From the NCBI GenBank assembly GCA_032622095.1, contig CP136065.1, positions 66,455,031-66,519,030 of the forward strand: DNA of 64,000 nt, given 5' to 3'. A program made the translations under genes and the position numbers. Shown here piece after piece: positions 24,501 through 39,500 of the stretch. The stretch comes from Siphonodentalium dalli. Taxonomy: Eukaryota > Mollusca > Scaphopoda > Gadilida > Siphonodentaliidae. Each line of letters starts with the position of its first letter. Position 1 is the first letter of the stretch. The notes beneath the pieces were generated by a model. It searched no databases and was not told the origin of the DNA. It was given only the letters and a program-made list of their open reading frames with translations.

Positions 24501-27500
24501 ATGTTAGTATTCAGGCATTATGCCAACCTGGAAAATGTAGAATTCTACCAACATCGCCGAAAATTTCAAAGAAATCGACCATACCACTCAATAGAAAACA
24601 TCGTCAAAACTACGCTCAATTGTAAATATTTACATCTGGATTCAGGATGCAACAATTGACGACAAACAAACACAAATGATTTCGCCATCCAGTGTCAGTG
24701 CATTTAATTAATATATCAGAATGACTGTGTATGTTGGCAATTTGGATTAATATTCGTAAAAAGAACAACTTCGAGCAAGATTATTCTCCATTTCTATGGG
24801 ATCACCCTACTGGAGTGTTTCACATCACTTTAAATGTGTAGCATTGGAAAATAACACCTGAGTTACATTACTCACTCTTTAATGTTTTTGAGCACCTCCA
24901 TGTGTTCATTTGATTTGAGATCAGGATCGTGAGCCAGTAGATGTATTGTGTATGGCAAGACGTAATCAGGTAATATACAGAACATTTTATCTGAAAACAG
25001 AGAACATCACATAGCAATACTGCATGGCAATACCAAATACCATATGTCAATACTACAGATCACATACAGACTTTCATTTTTAGAAAATGTAGGCGTGCAG
25101 AGTCCCGCTCGCTGGGTTTTGGCCAGGCGCGCGGTTTCTATCAAGATAAAATAAACAGCGGAAATACATTCATAAATGCCGCGTAAATTGAATTAGTTTA
25201 CTCACGATCGATGTCCAGCGAATCTCTTTAATAGTTTAACACTGCTTAATCCACTATCCATAAGCACAAGTTAATGTTACACACTATGTTTTATATTGTA
25301 CATTCTCCTATATTAATTGTAATTCATAATTATTAATAAGGAATCAATTTAATACTCCGATTCCATGCTGACAGAATAAATATCAATATCTCCCGGCCAC
25401 GTGGTCTCGCTTTGATTTTCCAGGAATTTATGTGATGTCATAAGCCATACATAGAAATGTATTTTTAGCTTCGAATCATTCAGTCTCAGACAGATAGTGC
25501 ATTTGACACGTCACACCGTGTGACCTCAAATAACTTAAACTTCGGTGATCAAACATCGGGCGGATTGATTGACACCGCACTGTGAAAGTTGTGGAATTGG
25601 TAACTAGGTCGCGGCACCTTTGATCTCGCGACACATCATACAGGCATTCTCGCAATGCGGTAATAAAACGGAAAATGGGACACATTATTAACCAATCTTG
25701 TCTGGGTAGACACTGAAAATAGCGTTATTAGGTTCGCTCTCTGTATTTGGCCTAGGTGCGCAATCGCTCGCTCGCTTTCAACATTTAGCTGCGCGATGGT
25801 GCGCAAGAGCGATTGTGCGCCTCAAAAATTAAAGTCTGCACATACCGATATTAAAACCACATCAATAGTAAAGACAGTAAGACACATAACATCCATTTTG
25901 AGTCCGACTATAAAATCGATTGAACCTTTGAATGAGGTGTGCAAAAAAATATATTTAAATTATCAACTATTATTAACTATCAATTTTATAGTCCTATCAA
26001 CTCAGTGGGTCAACTTAATTTGTTTAAAAACAACCTATATTGTACATGCCTATATATTCTCTTCATTTGGGCACACTGCGGACCCACAAGGCTGGTGAGA
26101 GAATTGACATCAAGGGGACTTAATTCCTACTTCAAGAAGTGATTTTTTGTTCTGCTCAAATGGAAAATTTCACATTCATATTCAAATACATGAAGAAATT
26201 GTCATTCATCGGCACTTGTGGGTCCGCAGTGTGCCCATCTGCTTTGAGCTACACAGTGATGAAGCGTGCTATATATTGTTATTACTAAGGCCAATAAATA
26301 AAATATCTGTGTTCTCAGGCAATTAGATCTCAATTTTGACATGAGGCTATTTTTTTTTTCTCTCAAAATTGGAAAAACATACTCCTGAAACATTTCCGTT
26401 GTTCAAATCCAATATTTCTAACATAAAAAAGTTTGAAGAGGCTATATAAAAGGAAATTTCAATGAAAATGGAGGTGCCTGAATTTTTATTTATTTGGCCG
26501 GATGGGAATATTTTGGGCACAACCTTTTCAGGCTTAAATTGAGGGAATTTAAAGGCTTGTATCACCTTCATGGTAAACAGTTTTATTAATTAATATACTC
26601 ACTGCCAGCAGATGGGTTTTGCTTGAGAAACTCTTTCCTCTTGCTAATATTAGCTATGATATACTGTTTGATTTGAGCCCGCCTTTCTCTCTGCGGATCG
26701 TTAGCACCTAAGGATAGTATACTCATATACTCTAAAGGAAGTCGCATAGATAACAGTCCCTTATTGAGTTTAGCAGCAAACTGGACTCGGACCTGATAGC
26801 AGCTATCCTGAAATGCGAGACACAATGTCATTCTCTTCATTTTTAACCTTTTCATGAGGGTAATGACGAGAGCTGGGCAGGGGCAGCATTTAAGATCCCG
26901 TGCCAGCGCATTCTCTTACATATGCGAGTCTCCCATAGGGAGCCGAGTATATATATATATGACAATGAAAATCATTATAAAGTCAAGGTAAATATTGTTA
27001 GGCCAATGTATTCTCTTCTATATGCAAGGCTCCCCATGTGGACTTGCATATATAAGAGAAGGCATTGGCACACTGACAGGGTTTTCGCAAAATTTCAGGA
27101 AGCTCTCAGGAAGGGTTAAATTAGTATATTTTGGGGATTTGAATGCTGCCCATTGCTCAACGCAATCCGTGAAATAGTGTGTCTGACATTTAACAGAATG
27201 AGGTCCCTAGAGGGTGAATTTAGTGATGCTACTCTGCACTGTGGGCTAGCACCACCAAATTCATCCTCTGGAGACCTCAATCGGCTCAGGCCTCGGGAAG
27301 TATATATAGTCTCAAATTAACATGCTTTTTAGTTACTTTTTCCTTTCTATTCAGTTTCAATATCCCCTAATTTGCAGAAGATAAAATGCATAATCGAGGT
27401 GACTAATGGGTGAACATCACTACCTTCAACTGGAGAACTTCAATCTGATCCTAGGTCTCCCATAATTGTTGAGGCCTAAGCAGAATGAGGTTCCCGGAGG

Positions 27501-30500
27501 TGATGCTAGCACGCTGTGCAAGATAGTCACTAAATTCACCCTATGGGGACCTAATTCTGCAAATGTCACACACACTATTTCTGGGCTTGGCTCAATGTTG
27601 CCATGTGCCTCTTCTTTTATCACTTCATTAAATGTGGATCATAAATCTGGGTTAATCAGGAACCAACTTTGATATCATTGGACAGCTCATGTCGGCCTGT
27701 GTCATGAACCTTACTGACTGAGCCAACCACATTTCCGCTAAATCTGATTTTAGCCTCACTATTTGAGGTCGCCAGAGGGTGAATGTGAATGATGCTAGCG
27801 CGCTGTGTCATGCAACGTCGCTGCATTCAATGTAGTGAAACTAAGCCGAAACAGCGGGCTAGCATCACTAAATTCACATTCTGGGAAGCTCATTCCACTT
27901 AGGCCTCATCTTCTCTGGAAATTATCTCTATTATCAAATTAACCAGATGTTTTTCAGTTTCTTTAGAAAGTTTCTTTTACTTTTTCAAGTTAGTTTCTAT
28001 ATCTGGAAAAAAAAAAACGATTGAACAAAGAAACTCTGGACGAACAGACAAGGTCAATCCAGTATACCCCCCCCCCCCCCAACATTCTCTTAGGCCAAAA
28101 AAAATAAGTGTTATGGTTCTCGGGCAATTTTTTTCTTCAAATCAATGAGGGAAGGAGGGTTTTATTTTTTTGGCCTTGGAGAGTTGGAGTAAAACAGTGT
28201 CTGAGAAACAGAGAGTAAACTTTGAATCGCCTAAATTACACTTCTTTAAACTTTATATATGGCAATAATTCAGTGTCTTACATTTAGTAGCAGTGCTAGC
28301 GTTTGAAACTGTTCTCTGGTGATAATTTCATTGAAACATGTTTCTTCAGCCAGCTTTAACATACAACACCCAGCCTGGAGTCTCAGTCGAGCCAATTCTG
28401 GCTTGCTGCAATAGTCAAAGGTTAATGATTATAAATAGACTGAACCATACAGGCATGTTGGCTTTTTCTCATTTTACATTTACATATACATTCATTTACA
28501 TTTTATTTTCCAAAATATTTTCAAGTTAGTGGGCGAGTGGAATTGAGTACCTGGGTGAAAACGACACAGAAAATCATTCAAAATGGGTATTTTACATATA
28601 ACAAGAGGGGGGAAACAAAAACATAAACAAAACCAATTGAACACTCAATTGAATGCCCTCATAGTAGTGAATATCCATACCAAATTTTATTCAGATCCGA
28701 CAACTGGTGTTTGAAATACCTGCCCAGACAGATGGTCGGACAGAAGGATGGAGGGATAGATGTCTGGACAGATGGAATGACAGAGGTACAGGGTAAATCC
28801 AGTATACCCCCCATTCTCTTCATGAGTGGGGGTATAATTATAATGAAAATGTGTAAATGACTTAAGCTTTATACATGATTCTTTGTGTACTTGAGTGTAT
28901 TTAACTCGCATTCTTGACTCACGATAATTCTTTTATTAGATATTTTATGTTAAGTATGGTAGGAGATGGACCCATAATTGGCTGGATTTAGGTAGTCTCC
29001 CTTTAACCCTTTACCCAACAAACCGGCCAAAAACGCCCAAATAAAACTTCAACAGCCTAAAATATCTTCGGTCTGTCTCAATAACACCATACAAATATGG
29101 ATATCATTGGAACCGGTTCATTGACCACATTGTGATGGTTACAGTTATGCCCTGTGCCAATGCATTATCTTATATATGCGAGTCGACCATAGGTCGCCTC
29201 GCATATATAAGAGAATGCATTGGCCTAAAAAAAATATTTTTTTAACACTTTTTACCATTTTTTCTTACATTCTTTAACAATTTTATAATTTTTTCTTACA
29301 TTTTTTAACAATTTTTATAATGTTTTTCTACATTCTTTGACAATTTTATCATTTTTAATATGTGTTAAGCCAATGCATTCTCTTATATATGCGAGGCGAC
29401 CTATGGTCGACTCGCATATATAAGAGAATGCATTGGCACAGGGCCGTTCTGTTGGGTAAAGGGTTAATATATTAGATAAACTTACTTGATTTTACCAGCT
29501 TCCATGAGATCACCTTCATGGATAATGACTGTGAATAACAGTCTCAGCGTTGATGTGCCAGAGTTGTTGGAATTGCTTTTCAAGCCTAACAGCCACCGCA
29601 CCAGCAATTTCATTGCCTGGACCTAAGGGAAATTGTCAAAGGGAGGTTATTCTAAGCTGGCCTTGTTCTATTGGTTTATAGATGTTTTAGAGTGAAAACA
29701 CATTTCCTTTTATGGACTTTGTATCAATTACGGTTAATTATATAAAAAAAAGTCGCAAAATCACAATAACCTCATTAAGGCCGGTTGACGTCCCTCTAGT
29801 TACCTGCGTAATTTGCATATATAATTAAGTTATGAAAGTAGTACCAACCTAATAAAGATACCTTGACGTAAAAAATGTAATGTTAATAAGGCAGGCTTTA
29901 TGTAGGCAATATATGTAGTGAGCGGGGGATAAAATAATTTATAATACCTTAGCTTGTGTTTCTTCTGTGACCATGAAGTCATTGTACCAGCTCTCTGTTG
30001 TATCTGGCCCGCATGTCTACAAACAGAAATTATGGACAAACATGTCAATAATAAGTGACTAACCCTTCCACAGCCCTTTTAATTCAGATTGTTTGGCTTC
30101 GGCAATCTGCTACGGCAACCCTTTATCGTGGCCCAGTTTGCTTCAGCAAATGGCTTCGGCATTGCCGATTGCCGTAGCCAATTATGAGGGCTGCTTCCAT
30201 GACTGGAGCTTCTGGAATTTTGCGAAAGCTAGTGTTGAAACAACTAGGGTATTTCGTAGTCGACTAATCAACAGCCAAAAATCGAGTTAAAGTTGACTAA
30301 TCGACAACACCCATTCCCATGAAAAAATACCTTTCTACTATAGGGCTATTGAGTTAGCGCAGCTGCCTAGACCATTATCTTTGATTGGCCATTATGCCAT
30401 GATGTTTATTTATTAGCGATATTGTCAATTTCATAACAGGAGTTTGTGTAAGTATTTCTATTAAATAGCATGGATTTTGTTTAACTTTTAAACACTGTCA

Positions 30501-33500
30501 TTGCCGCTGTTGGTATATTGTATTGTACTATTGTTCTGTAAATTTAATGGAACTAACTGAGTTAGGATTCTGGAGTCGACTTTTGGCCTTTATTGGATGA
30601 CTGATTACAGATTTCTCCATGAAGAGGAGAGGTAAACAGTTAGGCTCCAATTGGTGTTAACAAAATTATATGATTGATTGGACTGGCACACAAATGGCCA
30701 TCTCCTAAGGCTATCGTGCGGATGGTTTGATTGACGAATAGAGTGGGTGAGTAACACCTCTGTAGTTAGATCATGCTTTGAATCTATACTCTGGTTACGT
30801 CCACAGAGATCATACTCCCATCATTCAAAACAGAGGAACTTTATTGATGTTCTGATGGGGAACATTTTATGTTGAAACAAGAGCATTGCCAGGGTGTGGC
30901 AAAATAAGCCTGTGGTAATTTTAACATGAAATATGGAACCCAATTTGGAACTTGACCTGTATTTTGGGCCAGTAAATACCAAATTTCATTCCATTCCATT
31001 CAGACTTACTAAAGTTATCGTCCAGAAACGAAAAAAGCGAACGGACAGACCAGTAACATAATACATCCTTTTTTTTCCTTCAAAACAGGTATATAAAAAG
31101 AATCCAGGGAATATATTTCTTAGTAACTAACTGTTCCTTTATAATGTATTTCACAGTAGGTGAAGGTCCCAGCTCAAGATCGAATGCTTTATACAACTTT
31201 ATTTATGAGCTGATTTCACGACAAACATTGATTTGATTACCCAGGGAAAATTGCATGATTGTAAGTCATGCAAAGTGATATCTGCTCACAAAGTTGCCTA
31301 AATCCTTAAATCTCGAGCTGGGACCTTCATCTACCACAAAATACATTATTAAGGAGCAGGTATTATTATCTAAGGAATATATTATCTACTTTATGTTTTC
31401 AATGTTATGACGTTTAATTTGCCTTATATCAGTTTGGAAACAAATATTCTCAAATATAACTTACAAGATCCTGCATTAGCAATTCTTTGACAATTGACTT
31501 AGAAACAATAGACTTCATTTCTGATGCAAACTCCTCTGGACACAGATTGGCGATATGTCCAAGTGCGACGATAGATGTCAGATAGTTGGCAGAATCTGGA
31601 TCCAGTGTTGATTTTAAATTCTAAAACAAAAGAAAATGATTAATATCAATACTGCAATCAGGAAGTGGAAAATATTAAAAGGACTCGAGGCCATTGATAT
31701 GCATTCAGGCATTACATAAATTTTATAAATGTCTGTAAAACAAGTTTCGTCAACAAATACATGAAAAATAGATTGACTTTGTTCTTATTTTCATTATTAA
31801 TAGCTCTCCAATAATGAGATTTTGATTGTCAAAACCATTGTTATGTAATCATACTTATACAGTGGAATTACCGATAAAAGTCCAATTAGTCCAAAATGAT
31901 GATAAACATGACGATAAACATTGGAATAGGTCAAAGCATTGAAATATATTCTGAAAATCAAATTCAGAGTAAAATATTTAAACTTAATATTACAAGATTA
32001 ATGATGTTTGCTGACAAATCACTGTAACAGTTTCGTTTACATAACAATGGCTTCAACACGCAAAACGTTTTTATTGGAGAACTATCAATAATGAATATAT
32101 GAACAAACACTATTTATATAATACAAGAGCAGAATGATTCATATTCATTGGTGGGAAATGTTCAGATAATAAGTTCAACAAATAACCCATCTGAACATTT
32201 CCTAAGGGAACTACTTGTCAATAATAAGTATTTGGTATAGAAAGGTTTAAAATAGCTCATCTCTTTTTGACATAAAAACATCACTCAATTCAACTTGGGA
32301 AGTGATAATAGATGAGTTTTAATTATTTGTGAAAGCAAGATATGCGAAAAAGTTTTGATAGAAATATAAATTTTCAAAATTGTTCCTATTGTATGATTGA
32401 AATACATATAATTAGGACACTAGATAAGAACATTTTAGGCTCATTTCTTGGCACAAGCTAGGGGCAGGGTTCGCGCTGCCACTTGCCAATGGCAAAAATA
32501 ATTCACATTTGGCAAAAATATTTTCATTTGGCAAAAGTTTTGGCAAGTCACTTTTTAATTCCTCCAGACAGTTGAAAAATGTTGGTCATTCAATACTATT
32601 CATTTCAGGAAAATCTTACAACATAATTATATCAGTGATGTTTTAGGAAAAGTTAACACCTCTATTAAGATGTAGTTAATCTCATAGCATTAGTACCGAT
32701 GTTGGAGGGATTACTAGTGTGTAGTGCTGTGGTGTTGTTTACATAGCTAATCCTCATGTGATGTGCCCTTCTGTTGAAGCAACCCTTCTACCCTTGTATT
32801 GTTCAGTGATTGGCTTATATGATAAACCACAATAGAGATGCGAGTATAATTAATTATTAACTGATTTTCTATCGATATCAAAAGTAGTTCAAACAGCGAG
32901 TGTCGAAACATAAGAGTTAAGGTTGCAGAAAATGATACTATCAGGGATAGCATTTGGCAAATGCTAAAATAATTTGGCAAAAAATATTTTCATTTGGCAA
33001 ATTATTTGGCAAGTATAAATTTTGGTCCAGCACGGACTCTGGCTAGGGTTTAACAATAAATAAACAAGAGCATCTTTAGGGTGTGGCAAAATACGCCCTT
33101 TAGCCATTTTGAATTGTACTACCGCAAAATAATAGCCATTTCAATTTTGTACTACCGCAAAATAAAACAAGAGGTGTGCACTCGAGTGCTAGAATACTAG
33201 TGCTGGGACGATTGCGTTTGTTTCCTAACCGGTTAACCACGGGCATTAACCTAATCATAACCGGTTAACCGCGACCAGCATTACCCTAAGTCCGAGATTG
33301 AATACACTGTTCACTATATCGGCAAAACAAGTGTTTATTACGCGTCCCGGAAACGTTGATATACATGCGATCACAAACGATGTCTTGGTCGTACAATGCG
33401 GTCCCGTTACGGCGATCAAATAGTGGTAAATGTGTATAAATTAATTCAGTTTTTAGCCCAAACAAACTAAAATATAATATATATTAGTAGTGCGCTAGTA

Positions 33501-36500
33501 TATCGATGTTTACGGGAGTTCCGCACCGCATAAACAACGCTTGCTTGCAAAACCTTCAGCGATGAAATATAGTTCCTTCCTCGTGTATATCCCGGGCACG
33601 ATTAGCCCAAACACGTGTACTACAAGGTACTGAAGGTAGGTATACTGTTGTTTAGTAATGTTTACTTGTGTTTGGGTATAGACATGCATGTATTAATCAA
33701 AGTGGCTACACGATGTTACTTCAATTGTTTAATAAACAAATTCAAACAAAATTAAATCGTCGTGATTCATTACACAAGCCCCAGCCAGTGTTTAAGAAAT
33801 AAAGTTATCGAACACATCACTAGATATACTCTGAGTTCCCACTCACAGTAGGCCTATGTCTTTTTAAAAGGCCTTGCATACCGCCCATTTTTTATTTTTT
33901 AGTCATCTTCAATTAGAACGAAATGTCCCCAAACGTTCGATTTCCGTTTTTGTAGGTCTTCTGCCATCGCTTTGAGACGAACTAATGATAATGACAAAGG
34001 GGGGACAGTTTCAAGAAAACAGACATACTATTGATGACGTAGTAAAAGTCTAGACTTGATTGCTTTGATGTATGCCGCGGTGTGCGTGCAACCGGAACGT
34101 CATGTAATCAAATTGGTTCATATTTGTTGAAGTTATTAAGTCTGACATAATTTTCTAAGTCAAAATAAGTCGAAAATGAAGTGTAATATTACGAAAAACA
34201 GTCTGAGCCAATCCCTAGCCGCATCATGTAATGAGGGTATTGTGAGAAGCATGTATACCAAAAATTATTGAAATCGGTTCATATTTGTTAAAGTTATTAA
34301 GTCGGACAGAATTTTCTAAGTCAAAATAAGTCGAAAATGAGGCGTAACTTTAAAAAAAAAAAGTCGGACCGAACCGCAATTAGCGTCATGCGGAGAGGCA
34401 CTCCTAAGGAGATTGCATACAAAAAATTATTGAAATCGGTTTATATTTGTTAAAGTTATTAAGTCGGACAGAATTTTCTAAGTCAAAATAAGTCGTAACT
34501 TTAAATAAAAAAGTTGGAACGAACCGCAATTAGCATTATGCGGAGAGGCAGTCCTAAGGAGATTGCATACATACAAAAAATTATTGAAATCGGTTCATAG
34601 TTCGACAAACGGAGGGAGAAATCGTGATGGACGGACGCAGTCAATCCAGTATACCCCCCATTTTCTTCGAAAGTGGGGGTATAATAATAGTTTGAGCTGA
34701 CACAGAATATCTGATATACCCATAATTTAAATGCCAAAATACAGACAAATTCTAAGTCGAAAAAGGGCCATAACTCATGTAATGAAAGTCAATAACACTG
34801 TAGCTCAACTTGGGAGGAGTTTATTTTTTGCTGAGCAATGGATAGAATGATAAAGAAGGAAAACCAAAAGTTTCTGTAAAGGTCTTGTATTGTGCAGATG
34901 AAATTATTTTCATTTCAAACATTTCACCAATAAATGTGTGCTACAAGGTGAGCAGATGGATTAAAATTTGAAATCCAAGATGACGATTGGATGAGGGATG
35001 TCGCCTGTAGGGTGCGCCGAAGGATTTAGTCATGCAATGAGTAAAATCCAAGATGGCCACCGGTAGCCATGTTTTTCTACGAATTTCGGAAAAAATTGAT
35101 TGCTCCCATCTAGAAGTCACCATGAAGATCCATATAAAGTTGTTGATGATCGTATGAGGGATGTGGTCTGTGCCAAAGGATTTAGTCATGCAAAGAGTAA
35201 AATCCAAAATGGCTGCCGGCGGCCATGTTTTCCATTTCCAAATTTGATGGCTGCCATCTAGATGTGATCCTAAACATGCCTGCAAATTTTCAAAACCATT
35301 CTCTAATAAATGCAGGCTGCAGGATGTGCCAATGGATTGAAATTTGAAATCCAAGATGGCTGCTGGCGGCCATGTTTTTTTTAATGAAATTCTGAAAAAA
35401 TTTATGGCTCTCATCTAGAGGTCACCCCGAAGATCCATATGAAGTTTGGTGATGATCGGATGAGAGATGTGACCTGTATGGTGTGCCAAAGCATTTAGTC
35501 AAACAAAGAGTAAAATCCAAGATGGCTGCTGGCGGCCACGTTTTTTAACGATTTCCGGAAATAATCGATGGCTTCCATCTGGAGGTCACCCCAAATATCC
35601 GTATGATGTTTGGTGGCGATTAGATTAGGGATGTGGTCTGAAGGGTGTGCCAAAGGATTTAGTCATGCAAAGAGTAAACTTCAAGATGGCTGCCAGCAGC
35701 CATGTTTTTCATTGAAAATCGCTAACATTTTATAGCTACCATCTAGAGGTGATCGTAAACATGCCTGTAAATTTTCAAAACATTTCTCCAATAAATGCGG
35801 GCTGCAGGGGTGTGCTAATGGATTCAAATTTGAAATCCTAAATGGCTGCTGGCGGCCATGTTATTTAACGAATTTCGGAAAAAATCGATGACTCCCATCT
35901 GCATGAAGTTTGGTGATGATCGGATGAGGGATGCGGCCTGTAGGGTGAGCCAAAGGAAGTTGTTGATGATGCACGGACGCCAACTCACGGCAATAGCTCA
36001 AACTTTACAAAGTAAAGTTTGTAAAGTTGAGCTAAAAATAATTGGACGAAACCCAATTCGAAATTGGCCTGGGAAATACACATACCATCTTGGGTGCAGA
36101 TAAAATAAAAGGTCAGCCGACCACAGTGTCCCCCGAAAACGTGGCAAGTCGACGCCGCTTTGTTAAAAGAAATTTAAAACAAGAGGTGTGCATCAGTATC
36201 GGTAGACTAATTAATAGGTAAAATCGAAAAATGACTAATTAAGGGCCATAACTCTATCAAATTTTATCAGGCCAGGCTGGTTTTCGAACTCGTCCGAAAT
36301 ATTCTTTAAACAAATCGGAGGACGTTTGTTGAAGTTATCGCGCTAACGAGCTAAAAATTCACGAAAAATGACTAATTAAGGGCCATAACTCTATCAAATT
36401 TTATTGGGCCAGGCTGGTTTTCGAACTCGTCCAGGATATTATTGGAAGACACTTATATACCAAATTTTAGTTGAATCGGATGACGTTTGTTGAAGTTATC

Positions 36501-39500
36501 GTGCTAACGAGCTCAAAATTCGTACAAAATGACTACTTAAGGACCATAACTCTATCAAATTTTATCGGACCTGGCCGGTTTTCGAACTCGACCGAGATAT
36601 TCTTGGGAGACACCTATATACCAAATTTCATTCAAATCGGATAACGTTTGTTGAAGTTATCGCGCCAACGAGCTGAAAATTCGTGAAAAATGACTAATTA
36701 AGGGCCATAACTCTATCAAATTTTATCGGACCAGGCCGGTTTTCGAACTCGTCCGAGATATTCTTGGGAGACACCTATATACCAAATTTCAATCAAATCG
36801 GATAACGTTTGTTGAAGTTATCGCGCTAATGAGCTGAAAATTCGTGAAAAATGACTAATTAAGGGCCATAACTCTATCAAATTTTATCGGACCAGGCCGG
36901 TTTTCGAACTCGTCCGAGATATTCTTGGGAGACACCTATATCCCAAATTTCAATCGAATCAGATAACGTTTGTTGAAGTTGTTGCGCTAACGAGCCTAAA
37001 ATCAGTGAAAAATGTGCGGACGAACCCGATTTTATGTCTGCAGCTTACGTGCATGGATATGTACTCACACACACGCCGTCCCTCATCAAACTATAAGTCG
37101 AGTTTTGGAAAAAAACTCGACTAAAAATGTTTTAAAAGTCGAAAGGGTTAATAATTCCATAAAGAAATAATTTTTCCGTCATCTATATACATGTTGCACA
37201 CCTCCAATATGTGGATAACAATACTCTGAAGTTTCAAATATCAACGATCAAATCTGTAGGAGTTGATTACACCATGAAGGTACCCTCATACAGAAAATTA
37301 TAAAAAATGTTTTTCAAGGTTGAAAGGCCCATAACTCTGGTGAAAATCATTGGACCAAACTCAAATTCGAACTTGACCTGTATTTTGAAATGAACGACCC
37401 ACAAAAAAACAGAATTTCCAATTGAACAGTCCAAACTTGAGTTATCATCCGGAAACCAAAGAAAAAAAGAAGAAAATTGAATTTTCTAAGTCCAAAAAAG
37501 TCCATAACTCTAGGAAATCATCGGATCAAACTCAAATTCGAACTCAACCTGTATCTTGATATGACTGATCCACATAAAAACGGTAATTGCAATTAAAGGA
37601 TCCAAACTTGAGATATCATCCGGAAACCGCAAAAGTGAGAAATTTTCTAAGTACAAAAAAAGTTGAATAACTCCATAAAAGAACATCGGACCAAACCCAG
37701 AATTGCAGAGAACCTGTGTTCTTGATTGAGACACCTTCATACCAAGTTTCAATAAAATCGGATGATCATTACTGGAGTTATAACTCCGGACGGACACACG
37801 CATGGACGGATGCACAGACGGACATGGCTGATTACTCCTCCGAAAATTCGGGGGACAATAATCCAAACTGGAGTTATCGATCGGAAACCAATTTTAATGG
37901 ACAGATGGTTAGACGGACAGACGGCAATGCAAGACAGACGGTCGGACAGACTGATTACATAATACAACCTTTTTTTCAAAAGGGCGTATAAAAATTTCTA
38001 GATCTATAGTACTTACCTCAAAAATAAGTCTGAAGATAGCGACTTCGTTGTGGACTATAGACTTTATACACCTGATGGCATGTTTAGTTTGAGTTGGATT
38101 CCCCATTGTTGACATGTTCTGTAAGATTGGATTCAGCGCACTGCAAAAATCAATTTTTTCTAACAAGTGTGTCAAATTTGAAACATTCCAAAAAATTTAA
38201 CTTAATATTCCAAATTTGAGAACAATCAGATAATTGAAACTAAACTAAACATCATTTCCCAATTCATCAAGCGTATCTCACTTGGACAGTCCATATCATC
38301 TTCGTTTTTGGATCGGAACAGCACTATAACTGGCTCGATAATTTTATCCTACGTGTACATAACTAATTTTAACGTTTTAATTTTTCCCAAATAACAGAAT
38401 ACGCCCAGTAGGGTCACATGATTACCATGTGACAAGATGTAATAAGTTAATCACATACAGCATCATTTATTCTTGCTTTTGTTGCAGAGTATATTTTTTC
38501 GACAAAACTATGACAATTAACTGTTATAATAATGTATGATTCAGCCATGAATTGACAAAGAACACAATGTCACAAAATACACATTCATCTATGCAATTAT
38601 TTCGACCTTACAAATTATGCAAATATTTTGAAATCAGGCTCTTTTTATTATCAAAATCGAATGTGAGGAATGAATTTAGATACTCACGAGTATATGTTCG
38701 TGTGTTTGCGCTGTATTGATTGACCAGTGTGAGTAAATATCTGCAGGGTGAGGTCAGCTGAAAACAAAATGATAAATCTCAGCAGTCATTTGCAGAATGA
38801 GGTCCCCCAGAGGGTTAATTTAGTGGCGCTATCCCAAATAGTGGGCTAGCATAACCAAATTCACCCTCTGGGAACCTCATTCTGCTTAGGCCTCAACTGC
38901 TATTGGAGACCTAGGATCTGATTGAAGTTCCCCAGTTGAAGTTGGTGAAGTTCACCCATTAGTCACCTTGATAATGCATTTTATCTTCTGCAAATTAGGG
39001 GATATAGAAACTTCCCAGAAGGGAAAAAGTAAGTAAAACAATGTTAATTGAGACTATAGATACTTTCCAGAAGATGAGGCCTAAGCAGAATGAGGTCCCC
39101 AGATGGTGAATTTAGTGATGCTTAGAGTTGTAACGGTGTCGGTTTTAACACCGCGGTTTCGGTGTTGAGACAATATCGAGAAACCGAACCGAGCAAAATA
39201 CAAAAAAACGAGTTCTTTGTGATCGGTCAAGTCCATTCCACGATCCGAATTTTGCATCTGAAGGCCAAAGACAAGAAGAAATTAGTCTAGAATTTTACAG
39301 TGATTGTGTTTGCATTGCCAAACAAAACTGAGATGAGGAAGCATGTCATTGCAAAAATGAGAATGCAAACCGAAAAGAAATGTTATACCACGTGGGAAAT
39401 AGTCCGGAAAGTTTTTGTTCTGGAACCTACGGATCGATGAGTGGCCACACAGTCAACACGAACTACATTCAGTAGGTCGTTGACTTTTGTCACCTTTATT

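Noticed and set aside
34941-35414. 157-codon minus-strand ORF
   Set aside because: Lies wholly in the AAGATGGCTGC tandem repeat family; its internal protein repeats mirror DNA repeats.
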